DNA from: CAVVGZ01 sp963841845
Lineage (GTDB): Bacteria > Chloroflexota > Anaerolineae > Anaerolineales > Anaerolineaceae
Assembly: GCA_963841845.1 (NCBI GenBank)
Contig: CAWJEG010000010.1
Span: 62,001-126,000 of the forward strand
Direction: 5' to 3'
DNA: 64,000 bases
Within the stretch, counting starts at the first letter, position 1. Each line of letters starts with the position of its first letter. This document shows positions 1 to 9,191 of the stretch, in pieces. The notes under the pieces were generated by a model, which was not told where the DNA came from, did not search any database, and was given only the letters and a program-made list of their open reading frames with translations. The position numbers were made by a program, and so were the translations under genes.

Positions 1-500
1 AACTTGACCGTGACCGGATGGTGGCCAGGCGGGAGAACCTGACCATGCGGATCATTGAGGGGGATATGCGTGACCTTTCCGCCTTTGGGGATGAAAGCTT
101 TGATGTGGTCTTTCACCCTGTTTCCAATTTATTTGTACCAGACATCCAGCCGGTGTGGAATGAAGCCTTCCGTGTCCTGGGCAGGGGTGGAATTCTGCTT
201 TCCGGCTTTGTAAATCCTGCTGTCTTTGTTTTCGATATTGATGCAGAAGAAAAAGAGGGCCTTCTTAAAGCCCGATATACCATCCCATATTCTGACCTAA
301 CCAGCAGGACAAATGATGAACTGCAGGAATACTTATCCAAAGGGGAGCCGCTTGAATTTGGTCACAGCCTGGACTCTCAAATTGGCGGGCAGTTGAAAGC
401 AGGCTTTGTCCTGACCGGTTTTTTCGAGGACAAATCCCCTGACATGCTGCTCTCAAAATATATGCCGACCATGATCGCCACGAGGGCGATTAAGCCCTGA
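1..500 (+). CDS. Class I SAM-dependent methyltransferase, 5' end outside window
   Basis: The reading frame is open from the first bases of the window, so the true start lies upstream and only the C-terminal two thirds is present. Visible are the post-motif segment 'GDMRDLSAFGDESFDVV' (methyltransferase motif II/III region, typical of Methyltransf_11/25 proteins) and the 'EAFRVLGRGGILLSGF' motif that closes the Rossmann-like core. The AdoMet-binding motif I would be upstream. Substrate cannot be predicted. The gene ends with TGA at 498-500, and the next gene is 200 nt away. Confidence 0.8.
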   Translation, partial: LDRDRMVARRENLTMRIIEGDMRDLSAFGDESFDVVFHPVSNLFVPDIQPVWNEAFRVLGRGGILLSGFVNPAVFVFDIDAEEKEGLLKARYTIPYSDLTSRTNDELQEYLSKGEPLEFGHSLDSQIGGQLKAGFVLTGFFEDKSPDMLLSKYMPTMIATRAIKP

Positions 501-700
501 GATATATTTTGATGCGGCAGGCATCATCGCGCCAAAATCCGCAAGGCGGGAAATATGCAAAACCAGTGCTGGTGAGCAAGGTGTGATATGCTTAAAGCAG
601 ACCAAAGAATCCATTAAAAAATAGCTGGATTCATTCTGGTAGTTTATTATTGAAACGACAAGGGAAGCATGCCTTACCAGAAATAAAATTTGGAGGAACG

Positions 701-973
701 ATGGCTCACCAGGGCACGCATGAAGAAAAACAGTTGGTCAAACTGATAGAAGATATGCCATTTCCAGATGAAACAAAAGGGAATTGGATTGAGAGGATCG
801 AAACTGATGGCTTGAACGAGGAATTGGTGGATGAAATTCATGCTGCTCTCACCTCTGATACTGCGGAGGTCAAGGAAAGCACGCACCTCATTCAGACCAA
901 CGCCAACTTCACCCGCATCGTCCGCCAATGGCGCTTAACACAGCAGACACAGAGTTATAAGAAACGTTCCTGA
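701..973 (+). CDS. Small hypothetical protein, 90 aa
   Basis: I start this at ATG 701, which has a good ribosome binding site (TGGAGGA at 691-697); an in-frame ATG at 650 lacks one. The product is charged, about 90 residues and without a signal peptide or membrane segment. It is rich in Glu and Asp in the first two thirds and basic at the end ('RQWRLTQQTQSYKKRS'). I recognise no family. The segment 'ELVDEIHAAL' resembles short helical regulatory or adaptor proteins, but that is only an impression. Confidence 0.5.
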   Translation: MAHQGTHEEKQLVKLIEDMPFPDETKGNWIERIETDGLNEELVDEIHAALTSDTAEVKESTHLIQTNANFTRIVRQWRLTQQTQSYKKRS

Positions 974-1116
974 CACATCAGATAATTTTTCCAGCCCCGC
1001 GATATACCTGTAAGCATCATCGGGACAATTAACGGGTGTTATCAGGGTGTTTGGTGGACAGGTGCTGTAAGGCACCGCGTCCTGGATTTGTATCATTTTC
1101 TCCGGCAGTTACGAAA

Positions 1117-1794
1117 CTAATCCCGGGTGAGCAGATAACCATTTCCCTTGAGCCAGGATCTTCTCTGGCGGTAATCCGGAATAATTTGAGCAACGGCGTT
1201 CCAGAATTCACGGGAATGATTATGATGACGGGTATGAACCAGTTCATGCACGACTACATAGTCAATGATTTCCATCGGAGCCATCACCAGCCGCCAACTA
1301 AAATTCAGACTCCCCTTCTGGCTGCATGAACCCCATCTGGTACGCGCACCTGTAATCCCAAATTTAGCATAGGAAAAACCGTACCGGGATACGTAATAAG
1401 CCACCCTGGCAGAAATAATGTCTGCAGCCTGCTTTCTATACCAGCCAGAAAACGCCAGTTGGGCTTTGGGTAGTGCCCTTGCCGCCAATTTAAACGATCC
1501 ATCCAGGAGCAGGGGCTGCTTCTGGATATCAACCAGGATTAATGGATACTCCTGCCCCAGAAACAGAAACATTTCACCGTCACGGTACGTTTTTGCCGGA
1601 CTATTCATATTCCGGGAGGACACTACAGCCTGTTTTTGTTGTATCCAGCCGGTATGTTGATCAACAAATGCATTAATTTGCCGGTTGGATGCCCTGAGCG
1701 GGGCTCGTACTACAAGTTTTCCATCAGCTTGAATGATTAATGCAAATGATTTTCGATTGGTCCGGATGATCTGATCAATTTGGATTTTACCCAT
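1117..1794 (-). CDS. YgjP-like (DUF45) zinc metallopeptidase
   Basis: 225 residues, the usual length for the YgjP/DUF45 family of M48-related metallopeptidases. The C-terminal third carries the family zinc motif 'HELVHTRHHNHSREFW': HExxH followed by NHS, with the two His and the later His as ligands and Glu as catalytic base. It is preceded by 'RTRWGSCS', also characteristic. There is no signal peptide, so it is cytoplasmic. The start ATG at 1794 has an AGGGA-type RBS. It is divergent from the LuxR-type gene at 1892 with a 97-nt shared upstream region. The physiological substrate is unknown for the family. Confidence 0.88.
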   Translation of the reverse strand: MGKIQIDQIIRTNRKSFALIIQADGKLVVRAPLRASNRQINAFVDQHTGWIQQKQAVVSSRNMNSPAKTYRDGEMFLFLGQEYPLILVDIQKQPLLLDGSFKLAARALPKAQLAFSGWYRKQAADIISARVAYYVSRYGFSYAKFGITGARTRWGSCSQKGSLNFSWRLVMAPMEIIDYVVVHELVHTRHHNHSREFWNAVAQIIPDYRQRRSWLKGNGYLLTRD

Positions 1795-1856
1795 GTCCCT
1801 GGTTCATTCCTGTTAGATGATAAGGGTGGTTAGCAAAGATTGGATTATAAACCATC

Positions 1857-1885
1857 TTGACAATAGAACATATGATCTATAAAAT
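1857..1885 (+). promoter_or_regulatory. Sigma-70-type promoter with palindromic operator in the spacer
   Basis: TTGACA (1857-1862), 17-nt spacer, TAAAAT (1880-1885). An 18-bp imperfect palindrome, ATAGAACATATGATCTAT (1863-1880), fills the spacer exactly and shares its last T with the -10. A near-identical palindrome precedes the other LuxR gene at 53341-53358. Predicted transcription starts only a few bases before, or at, the ATG at 1892, so the mRNA may be leaderless. Confidence 0.7.
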
Positions 1886-1891
1886 AGGTGT

Positions 1892-2296
1892 ATGAATTTG
1901 ATTCGAGAAATCCTGCAAATTCCTATTCATGGCCGGCGGGTGCCGCGCACCTATCACCTGGACCAGGATGTCATCCTGGCAGTCAAGGAGATTGCCATGC
2001 AGCACATGTGTTCGGAAGAAGCACTGGTGGAAACCTTGCTGCGGTTCGCAATTTCACAGACCTGGGCATTTGAAGACTATGCCATGCTTTGGGAAAATCT
2101 CACCCTGCGCGAGCAGGAAGTAGTGGCCCTGGTGTGTTTAGATTATAACAACCAGGAAATCGGCTCCCGGCTTTCCATTTCTCCAGAGACTGTTAAAACC
2201 CACCTTTACAAAGCGCTCAGCAAGCTGCGCTTGAAGCATCGTAAGGACCTGCCGCAAGCACTGGTCAACTGGGATTTCAGCAACTGGATCACCTGA
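1892..2296 (+). CDS. LuxR-family (GerE HTH) transcriptional regulator
   Basis: 134 residues. The C-terminal half is a GerE/LuxR helix-turn-helix: 'LTLREQEVVALVCLDYNNQEIGS' then 'SISPETVKTHLYKALSKL', containing the conserved Glu-Gln-Glu-Val and Thr-Val-Lys-Thr-His elements. The first 65 residues are not a receiver domain or a recognisable sensor. They include 'YHLDQDVILAVKEIAMQHMCSEEALVETLLRFAI', which looks like a short helical dimerisation or CopG-like segment. The ATG lies at the expected transcription start of the promoter at 1857-1885. Targets are unknown; autoregulation through the spacer palindrome is an inference. Confidence 0.82.
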   Translation: MNLIREILQIPIHGRRVPRTYHLDQDVILAVKEIAMQHMCSEEALVETLLRFAISQTWAFEDYAMLWENLTLREQEVVALVCLDYNNQEIGSRLSISPETVKTHLYKALSKLRLKHRKDLPQALVNWDFSNWIT

Positions 2297-2422
2297 TCCG
2301 CTGACAAAGCATTCAAAACAACCAACCTGGTCGAATTTGATTTATCCCAAAAACTCGATTATAGTTGTCTGGTCAGGTTTATCGGCGTCATCATTTAACG
2401 GATTGATTGGCTATTTCCAGGA

Positions 2423-2965
2423 ATGTGCGTATCTAAAAAGGTCCTCCTAAAAGTACTTTTTCTCCTTTCAGCGGTTGAGGGATTGGCTGCCCTGGCGGCA
2501 TTTTTATCAGCGCCATCCGATTTGGATGCCAGTTTTTTGTTTGGATACTCCCTCTCACGCCTGGCCACTGCTGCTCTTACCGCTGCGCTGGTTTCCCTGT
2601 TCTTATTTTTAGCATACAAGTCGTGGAAAGATGACGTCTGGCTGGACCAGGTTGTTACAAAATTGGAGCGGTTCTTCCAAAATAAACAGGGATTTGCCTT
2701 ATCATATGGGATATGCGGGGCAGGCATGCTCCTGTTTGGCTGGTTGATTATCCTCTATTCAGACCCGCTGCAAAGCGACTTACCCCAACTCTACTTCATT
2801 CTAAACCGGCTTGCCGCACTGGTGGCATGGGCTTTTCTACTTTGTGCGCAATTCTTCTGGCTGTGCGGCGCTTTTTCAACCCCGGACGTAACTGAGGGCA
2901 TGGAAAAAGCCCTGGAATCCAAATCCAATATGCTTGATGGAGAAGCCAGAACGGGACTGGATTAA
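2423..2965 (+). CDS. Four-helix membrane protein, unknown function
   Basis: 180 residues with four predicted membrane helices, roughly residues 5-30, 35-65, 92-116 and 122-148, and a short charged C-terminal tail. I recognise no family. Its 3' end overlaps the start of the downstream glycosyltransferase by 29 nt, so the two are translationally coupled and probably work together, for example in cell-envelope lipid or glycan handling. The start ATG at 2423 has a weak AGGA RBS. Confidence 0.6.
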   Translation: MCVSKKVLLKVLFLLSAVEGLAALAAFLSAPSDLDASFLFGYSLSRLATAALTAALVSLFLFLAYKSWKDDVWLDQVVTKLERFFQNKQGFALSYGICGAGMLLFGWLIILYSDPLQSDLPQLYFILNRLAALVAWAFLLCAQFFWLCGAFSTPDVTEGMEKALESKSNMLDGEARTGLD

Positions 2966-4458
2966 ATATTTGCGGTATTTAATCGTTATTGCCTCCTTTC
3001 TATTTATTGCCATGTTCGGATATATTACCATCTCACGGATTGCCTACCCGTACGAGCTGGAATGGATGGAGAGCGGTTCCCTGGTTCAAGCTGCCCGGGT
3101 GCTGGCAGGAGAGCCCTTATACACAGAACCATCCATCCAGTATGTTCCTTTCATCTATACATCCTTATACCTGTATCTCTCGGCGCTTTTCATTAAACTT
3201 TTCGGATTCGGTTTTTTTGCCCTGCGGGCTGTATCGCTGCTCGCCACAACCGGCAGCGTTTACCTGATCTACCAGATGGTGAAATCAAAAACCGGAAATA
3301 TCCTGCCTGCCGTTCTTTCAGCAGGATTATTTGCAGCAGCTTTTCCATATTCAGGCGGATGGTTTGATATTGCCCGTGTGGACAGCCTTTTCCTGTTCCT
3401 ACTGCTGCTGGCAGGCTGGTTGATTTATCAGAACAGGGATGGAACTTTGTTCCTGGCTGGAGTCAGCCTGGCGCTGGCTTATTTCACCAAACAGACTGCC
3501 CTGGTGGTTATCCTGATCCTGACCGTATTTTCGCTGGCCACCAACCTAAAACGCACCTATTTAATCATCACTCCCCTGCTGGTCCTGCTGGTTAGCGGCA
3601 TATTCATTGAAAATCTATCAGACACAGGGATGGTATAAATATTACACCATTGACCTTCTCCAAACCCACAGGGTTGAGTCAAATTACCTGTATCACCTGC
3701 TGGTGGAGTATCTTTACAAAGACCTGTTTTCCCACCTGCCCATCCTGGTATTGTTAATTCCAGCAGGTATGCTGCTGTTTTACTGGCGGCAAAAATCTGC
3801 TAAAAGCCGGGTATCGCTGCCTGATTACGCCATCGAGGTTCTGGCCGGCAGTTTGATCATCCTTTCATGGGGATCCAGGATGAACGCCGGCAATTATTTG
3901 AATGTATTGCTGCCAGCATTTGCCGGTATGGCGATCCTGTTTGGATTGGCGGTAAATGAGATGCTGGTCTTTTCAACCAGCCAGGAAAAATGGGGATGGC
4001 TCGCCCTGGTATATACGCTGATTTTGGTCCAATTCGGGCTGCTGGTTTACAACCCCGCCAGGCATATCCCTACAGCCCAGGATAAATCAGCGGGGGACTG
4101 GCTGGTTCAAACTATAGAATCCTATGAGGGGGATGTTTTTATCCCATTTCATACCGCATACGGCCTCTTTGCCGGGAAAACACCCTACGCCCACAAAGTG
4201 GCTCTGGATGAAATTTTTGGCAACTTCGGCAGCGGTGTACCGGAGTATGCCAGGAAACTGGATGCGGATTTTAACCAGGCATTCCAACAGCAGCGCTTCG
4301 ATGCCATCCTGCTGGATGAAGGGAAAATGAATTTTGACCCTTATTACGAGTGTGCAGATATCACCTGGAGCGGTGAGGATGTATTCTATCCGGTAACCGG
4401 TGCGGCGGTCAGGCCAGGGCTGCTTTGTACCCCCGCACAACAAGACCCGGGAGGGTGA
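2937..4458 (+). CDS. GT39-type membrane glycosyltransferase, frameshifted near 3610
   Basis: Polytopic glycosyltransferase of the PMT/ArnT (GT39, Pfam PMT_2) type, which uses polyprenyl-phosphate sugars. The N-terminal part (2937 to about 3610) has the acidic first loop 'YPYELEWMESG' and several membrane helices. The C-terminal part (about 3613-4458, frame +1) continues with 'YQTQGWYKYYTIDLLQTH', the loop usually following an 'N-x-T/S-x-G-W' element. Neither half is complete. Removing one A from the AAAA run at 3610-3613 joins them as 'GIFIEIYQTQGWYKYY', giving about 506 residues. I read this as a single gene with an indel (assembly error or recent lesion). The true start is ATG 2937 rather than TTG 2934. 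It is coupled to the upstream membrane protein. Confidence 0.75.
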
Positions 4459-4612
4459 TTTCAGGATGCCGGATTTGGGTATTTGTGGTATAAACAAACG
4501 CTGGTAATTTTACAGAGCATACGGGACTTTGTGATCAAGAATCATTCATCCTGACCCCATTCCCCAACCATTTTAGAAATGCTCTGGACACAAATAGAAA
4601 AGGATTGTTGTT

Positions 4613-5308
4613 ATGGATTTTGCAGAGTATATTTCCCTCGCCGTGGATTTTGTCCTGCACCTGGACGAATACATGGCGCTGATTATCGGCCAGTTCGGCA
4701 TCTGGACGTACCTGATCCTGTTCGTGGTCATTTTTATGGAGACGGGTTTTGTCGTAACCCCATTTTTACCCGGTGATTCCCTGCTATTTGCCGCAGGAGC
4801 CATCGCTGTTGTAAGCAAGCTCAACCCGGTTATGATGTTTTTTATACTGGCTGCTGCTGCCATCCTGGGGGACACGGTCAATTATTGGATTGGCCATTTC
4901 ATCGGGCCACGCGTTTTTTCCGGTAAGGTGCGGTTTTTGAAAAAAGAATACCTTGACCGCACACACGCCTTTTACGAGAAACACGGCGGCAAAACGATTT
5001 TTCTGGCGCGCTTTATTCCCATTATCCGCACTTTCGCCCCATTTGTGGCTGGTGTTGGAAAAATGAGCTACGGCTACTTTCTCACTTACAATGTGGTTGG
5101 TGCACTGGTATGGACAGCTCTATTTATTTTTGGCGGCTACTTTTTTGGCAGGCTGCCATTCGTGGAGGAGAATTTCTCCCTGGTAATCATCGCCATCGTC
5201 CTGATTTCGGTGATGCCTGCGGTTTATGAATATGTAAAGGAAAAGAGAAAAGGACCCGAGGAGAGCGCTAAAGTCTCAACAAGTTCTGCGGAAGAGATAC
5301 AGTCTTAA
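4613..5308 (+). CDS. DedA family membrane protein
   Basis: 231 residues with the DedA/SNARE-associated (VTT) domain. Family motifs are visible: 'ETGFVVTPFLPGDSLLF' near residue 42, 'LGDTVNYWIG' and the signature 'FLARFIPIIRTFAPFVAGVGKMSY' region (conserved Arg and Pro) around residue 125. There are about five membrane segments and a charged C-terminal tail. DedA proteins are linked to undecaprenyl-phosphate or phospholipid flipping and membrane homeostasis. Followed by an intrinsic terminator at 5340-5378, so the transcript ends here. Confidence 0.92.
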   Translation: MDFAEYISLAVDFVLHLDEYMALIIGQFGIWTYLILFVVIFMETGFVVTPFLPGDSLLFAAGAIAVVSKLNPVMMFFILAAAAILGDTVNYWIGHFIGPRVFSGKVRFLKKEYLDRTHAFYEKHGGKTIFLARFIPIIRTFAPFVAGVGKMSYGYFLTYNVVGALVWTALFIFGGYFFGRLPFVEENFSLVIIAIVLISVMPAVYEYVKEKRKGPEESAKVSTSSAEEIQS

Positions 5309-5339
5309 TTTTTCCACAAAATTCCACTATTCAAATTAT

Positions 5340-5378
5340 AAAGAGGCTGTCCCAAAAGTGGGGCAGCCTCTTATTTTT
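5340..5378 (+). terminator. Rho-independent terminator after dedA-like gene
   Basis: Hairpin AAGAGGCTGTCCC / GGGGCAGCCTCTT (one G-U pair) with a six-base loop, followed by a T-rich tract 'ATTTTTCTTT'. Confidence 0.85.
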
Positions 5379-5696
5379 CTTTGGTGCCGGGGAAAGTACA
5401 GAAGGTGACTTTAATAATTATGCGGTCGTGGGCTTAACCATTTTGTAATTTAAGGTGACTATTCTGTCCTTTTCCGGATGCCGTCACCCGAATCTTCCCA
5501 CAGATCATGGATTTTCTGTTGAGGGTCAAATGACCTGCAGCAGGTAGCAGCAATTAAAGAGACTGTGATTATAAATTCCCACACCAATCTACAGAAGTGC
5601 TCCTTCCCATCATGCTGCGGCTGATATTCCCGGTTGTAATTCTCCCTTACCCGACCATCTGCTTCGTAAACGTTATACAAACACGCGTTGTAACGA
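5379..5696. other. Intergenic, no gene seen
   Basis: About 320 nt between the terminator and the fasciclin-gene promoter. The open frames here are short, with no RBS and no recognisable protein. Composition resembles the surrounding DNA. Confidence 0.5.
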
Positions 5697-5726
5697 TAGA
5701 CATACGTTATGTATATACCGTATAAT
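5697..5726 (+). promoter_or_regulatory. Promoter of the fasciclin gene with imperfect palindrome
   Basis: TAGACA (5697-5702), 18-nt spacer, TATAAT (5721-5726). A 22-bp imperfect inverted repeat with arms ATACG/CGTAT spans 5702-5723, covering the spacer and part of the -10: a plausible repressor site. The 5' UTR is about 40 nt and ends in AGAGGAG before ATG 5771. Confidence 0.55.
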
Positions 5727-5770
5727 GTACTTATCTAATCAACTATATCTAATTTACACAGAGGAGAATA

Positions 5771-7555
5771 ATGAAAACGTTTCAGATTTGCTTCACTTTT
5801 ATTAGTGCTTTCCCTTATCCTGGCTGCCTGTGCTCCTGCAGCCACCCAGGCGCCCACTCAGCCGCCTGCTCCCGAACCTTCCGCTACCCCCATGCCCGCT
5901 CCAACCGCAGTGCCTACCGAAGTGCCCCCACAAACGATTGTTGATATCGCCGCAGCCGACGGGCGCTTTACAACCCTGGTTGCCGCTGTGGAAGCTGCCG
6001 GCCTGGTCGAAACCCTGAGCGGGGATGGTCCCTTCACCGTCTTCGCCCCCACTGATGATGCCTTCGCCAAGCTGCCGCCGGTACCGTCGATGCCCTGCTG
6101 GCCGATATACCCCAGCTCACCAACATACTGCTCTACCATGTCGTCCCCGGTGAATACATGGCCGCTGATGTGCTTGCCATGCCAGACGCCGCTACCGCCC
6201 TGGAAAACCAGTATGTCAAATTCTCGCTCGACGGCGACAAGGCCATGGTCAATGACGCTTTGATTGTGGTACTAACAGACGTAGCCGCCTCTAACGGCGT
6301 GATCCACGTCATCGACACGGTGCTTCTGCCTCCCGACAAAGATATCGTTGAAACTGCCGCATGCAAACGAAAACTTCACCACCCTGGTTGCCGCCCTTGA
6401 AGCTGCCGGCTGGTTGAAACACTGCAAGGGCGAAGGCCCCTTCACCGTCTTTGCCCCCACCGATGACGCCTTCGCCATGCTGCCTGCCGGTACCGTGGAA
6501 GCCCTCCTGGCTGATATCCCGGCTCTGACCGACATCCTGCTCTACCATGTCGCCGGCGAGAACCTGCCCGCCTCCAAGGTGCTCGAGATGGAATCCATCC
6601 CCACCGTCCAGGGCGAGGACATCACCATCTCGCAGGACATGGACAAGGTCATGGCCAATAACGCCCAGATCATCGTCAACGATGTCTTCACCAGCAACGG
6701 CACCATTCACGTCATCGACGCCGTGCTGCTGCCGCCCCAGGATATTGTGGAAGTGGCCGTGGCAAATGGCAGCTTCACCACCCTGGCAGCTGCCCTCGAA
6801 GCCGCCGGCCTGGTTGAAACACTGCAGGGTGAAGGTCCCTTCACTGTCTTCGCCCCCACCTGCCCCCACCGATGACGCTTTTGCCAAGCTGCCCGCCGGT
6901 ACCGTGGAAGCCCTCCTGGCTGACATCCCGGCCCTGACCGACATCCTGCTCTACCATGTCGTCCCCGGCGAATATGTGGCCGCCGATGTGGTTGAAATGA
7001 CCAGCGCTGAAACTGCCCTTGGCCCGTACGTGAAAATTGCGGTCGATGGCGACAAGGTCATGGTCAATGATGCCCAGGTCGTGATTACCGATGTGCAGGC
7101 CTCCAACGGAGTGATCCATGTCATCGACACGGTGCTCCTGCCTCCCGACAAGGATATCGTCGAAACTGCCGTGGCTGACGGCCGCTTTACCACCCTGGCA
7201 GCCGCCCTCGAAGCCGCCGGATTGGTCGAAACACTGCAGGGTGAAGGTCCCTTCACTGTCTTCGCCCCCACCGATGACGCTTTCGCCAAGCTGCCCGCCG
7301 GTACCGTTGAGGGTTTACTGGCAGATATCCCGGCCCTGACCGACATCCTGCTCTACCATGTCGCTGCCGAGAACCTGTCTGCTGACAAAGTCCTCGAAAT
7401 GAAGTCCATCCCCACTGTCCAGGGTAAGAATATTGAAATTTACCCAGGACATGGACAAGGTCATGGCCAATGAGGCCCAAATTATCATCACCGATATCTT
7501 CACCAGCAATGGCACCATTCACGTGATCGATGCAGTGCTTCTGCCCCCGCAGTAA
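5771..7555 (+). pseudogene. Four-domain fasciclin (FAS1) lipoprotein with multiple frameshifts
   Basis: The repaired product would be about 590 residues: a lipoprotein signal 'MKRFRFASLLLVLSLILAAC', a Pro/Ala/Thr linker, then four FAS1 domains (about 5935-6350, 6357-6740, 6748-7142, 7150-7552). Each has 'GPFTVFAPTDDAFAKLP' and ends in 'HVIDxVLLPP'. FAS1 proteins mediate surface adhesion. Breaks: extra A in 5774-5777, lost C near 6075, extra T at 6362, lost C near 6410 compensated by an extra G at 6428-6430 (giving the aberrant 'WLKHCK' in place of 'LVETLQ'), a 10-bp duplication at 6851-6870, extra T at 7439-7441. As written it cannot be translated whole. It has a strong RBS and its own promoter and terminator. 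It is either badly sequenced because it is repetitive, or truly decayed. Confidence 0.85.
5935..7552 (+). repeat. Duplicated two-domain FAS1 unit (A-B-A-B)
   Basis: Domains 1 and 3 share 'VVPGEYxAADV' and 'DGDKxMVND'; domains 2 and 4 share 'ENLxAxKVLEM' and 'DMDKVMANxAQII'. The array is therefore two copies of a unit of about 800 bp (5935-6740 and 6748-7552). Long stretches are identical at DNA level, for example around 'CTGACCGACATCCTGCTCTA'. Confidence 0.8.
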
Positions 7556-7588
7556 AACGTTGCATCAGCATCGTTAGCAGTAACTATC

Positions 7589-7620
7589 AGGCAGTCCCGG
7601 AAGACCGGGACTGCCTTTAT
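7589..7620 (+). terminator. Rho-independent terminator after fasciclin gene
   Basis: Perfect 12-bp stem AGGCAGTCCCGG / CCGGGACTGCCT with an AAGA loop, followed by a short T-rich stretch (TTATACTTTT). Confidence 0.85.
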
Positions 7621-7640
7621 ACTTTTGATATAGTAGGGGT

Positions 7641-7760
7641 ATGAAAAAACAACCCTATGAACAACAGCAAGCAATGCTCTTACCCCCAAGCCTGGAAGAA
7701 CGAATCCCCAAAGGGCACCTGGTACGCGGTGGTGAATAAAATGATATTTGAAAATTTCTG
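7641..7760 (+). pseudogene. Fragment of an IS1182-type transposase (N-terminus only)
   Basis: From ATG 7641 the frame reads 'MKKQPYEQQQAMLLPPSLEE' and then 'RIPKGHLVR'. This matches the start of IS1182-family DDE transposases, usually '...YNQDQ..LLPPSLEE.IPEDHLVRVVN'. One extra G near 7731 shifts 'VRVVNKMI' into 'VRGGE-stop'. Nothing downstream matches the rest of a transposase and no terminal inverted repeats are visible, so this is a remnant. Confidence 0.55.
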
Positions 7761-8161
7761 CTCATTCCATCTGAAAAGCCAATAAAACCCTATAAAACAC
7801 ATAACATTGACTAAAAAAACCAAGACCTAGAAAGATGAAATCACCGCCAAAAATCATCAATCCGATCCTAGCATGGCAGGATAAATGCCTGGGAAAAGAA
7901 CCTACTTAACCATATCAGCCAGGATGGCAACCTTTGTGCATACCACGCCTTTAACCTGTAGTGTTCCCCATAACATGACCAGGCGATCAATATGAAATTG
8001 AAGGGGTTAAAAAGCATGAATGGATAAGATTGTGGGCTGCACCACAAGGCAAATAGACTGCACAGATGAACCATTTCAAGTGTATAATGCCTTGCGGGTG
8101 ACCTGGATGGTGATTCAATTTCAACCAAATATAAAATCCGGGAGAAAACTACAATTTACCT
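7761..8161. other. Intergenic/degenerate DNA downstream of the IS remnant
   Basis: About 400 nt, AT-rich, stop codons in all frames and no recognisable protein. It may be decayed transposon sequence, but I cannot show that from similarity. Confidence 0.4.
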
Positions 8162-9181
8162 ATGCTGGAATTAACCCTTTTTAATGAATTTCCGGAACAA
8201 CTGGAAGGGGAATGGAATGAACTGTTGAGCCGCTCAACCAGCCATGTGCCATTTCTGAGATATGAATATCTATCCTCGTGGTGGCATACCTGCGGCGGGG
8301 GCGAGTGGCTGGACGCGGAGCTGCTGCTGATTACCGGCCGTAAGGATGGTGTTTTAATAGGGGCGGCACCCTTATTCTATACACCCAACCATGAAGGAAA
8401 ACCGGCTCTGCTGCTGGTGGGCAGTATTGAAATCTCCGACTACCTCGATTTTCTGGCTGAAGCAAAAGATTTAGAATTATTTTTATCGGAACTGCTCATC
8501 TTCCTGGCGAGTGACCAGGTGCCGCAATGGGAGACGATCGATTTATACAACATCCTGGATTCTTCCCCCACGCTTAAAATATTAGCGAGTACTGCCGAAA
8601 AGCAGGGTTGGACATGCAGCACTGAGGTTTACAAACAATCCCCCATCATTTTCCTGCCGGGAGACTGGGAACAGTACCTGGCCCACATCGATAAAAAACA
8701 ACGCCATGAAATCCGCCGCAAGATGCGCAGGCTTGAAGAACAGGAGAATTTATCCCCACGCTGGTACTATGTTGAGGATGCCGATACACTGGCAGCAGAA
8801 ATGGACACTTTCTTTAATTTAATGGAGAAGGATCCCGAGAAAAGAATATTCCTTACCGACCTGATGCGGCAGACCATGGGGCAAACTATTTCGTGCGCAT
8901 TTGAAAGGGACTGCCTCAAGTTGTTTTTCCTGGAGATAAACGGGATTAAAGCAGCCAGCATGCTGTGTTTTGATTATGAAAAACGATTGTGGGCATACAA
9001 CTCCGGCTTTGATGATTCAATGAATGAATATTCACCGGGCTGGGTGCTGCTTGGTTACGTACTGCGCTGGGCGAATGAAAACCATTATGAAGCGTTTGAT
9101 TTTATGCGCGGCAATGAAACCTATAAATACCGTTTTGGAGCAACCGACCGGCACGTAATGCGCCAGACGATTCGCAGGTAA
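8162..9181 (+). CDS. GNAT-fold acetyltransferase, CelD/FemAB-like (BioF2-like)
   Basis: 339 residues, cytoplasmic. The pattern matches COG5653 (CelD-like) proteins with paired GNAT folds. The N-terminal half has 'HVPFLRYEYLSSWWHTCGGG', like the family's 'PFQ...W...W'. The middle 'IDKKQRHEIRRKMRRLEE' is the usual 'KxRxxxRxxxRRL' helix. The C-terminal half has 'YSPGWVLLGYVLRWANENHYEAFDFMRGNETYKYRFG', the family signature. These enzymes transfer acyl or aminoacyl groups, often in exopolysaccharide or cell-wall pathways; the substrate is unknown. There is no good RBS at ATG 8162. The gene converges with the WD40 lipoprotein, stops 10 nt apart. Confidence 0.82.
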   Translation: MLELTLFNEFPEQLEGEWNELLSRSTSHVPFLRYEYLSSWWHTCGGGEWLDAELLLITGRKDGVLIGAAPLFYTPNHEGKPALLLVGSIEISDYLDFLAEAKDLELFLSELLIFLASDQVPQWETIDLYNILDSSPTLKILASTAEKQGWTCSTEVYKQSPIIFLPGDWEQYLAHIDKKQRHEIRRKMRRLEEQENLSPRWYYVEDADTLAAEMDTFFNLMEKDPEKRIFLTDLMRQTMGQTISCAFERDCLKLFFLEINGIKAASMLCFDYEKRLWAYNSGFDDSMNEYSPGWVLLGYVLRWANENHYEAFDFMRGNETYKYRFGATDRHVMRQTIRR

Positions 9182-9191
9182 AGTCCCCGCA

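Noticed and set aside
1061..1076. Hairpin GGTGC/GCACC as a terminator after the small gene at 701
   Set aside because: Only a five-bp stem with no T-run.
3600..3640. Programmed +1 ribosomal frameshift in the GT39 gene, as an explanation for all frame breaks
   Set aside because: The break sites share no slippery sequence or downstream structure, and they occur in unrelated genes. Single-base errors, several of them in homopolymers, are simpler.
6133..7522. Long minus-strand open frames opposite the fasciclin gene
   Set aside because: They are mirror frames of the GC-rich repeated FAS1 sequence, repeat with the same period, and have no RBS or family features.
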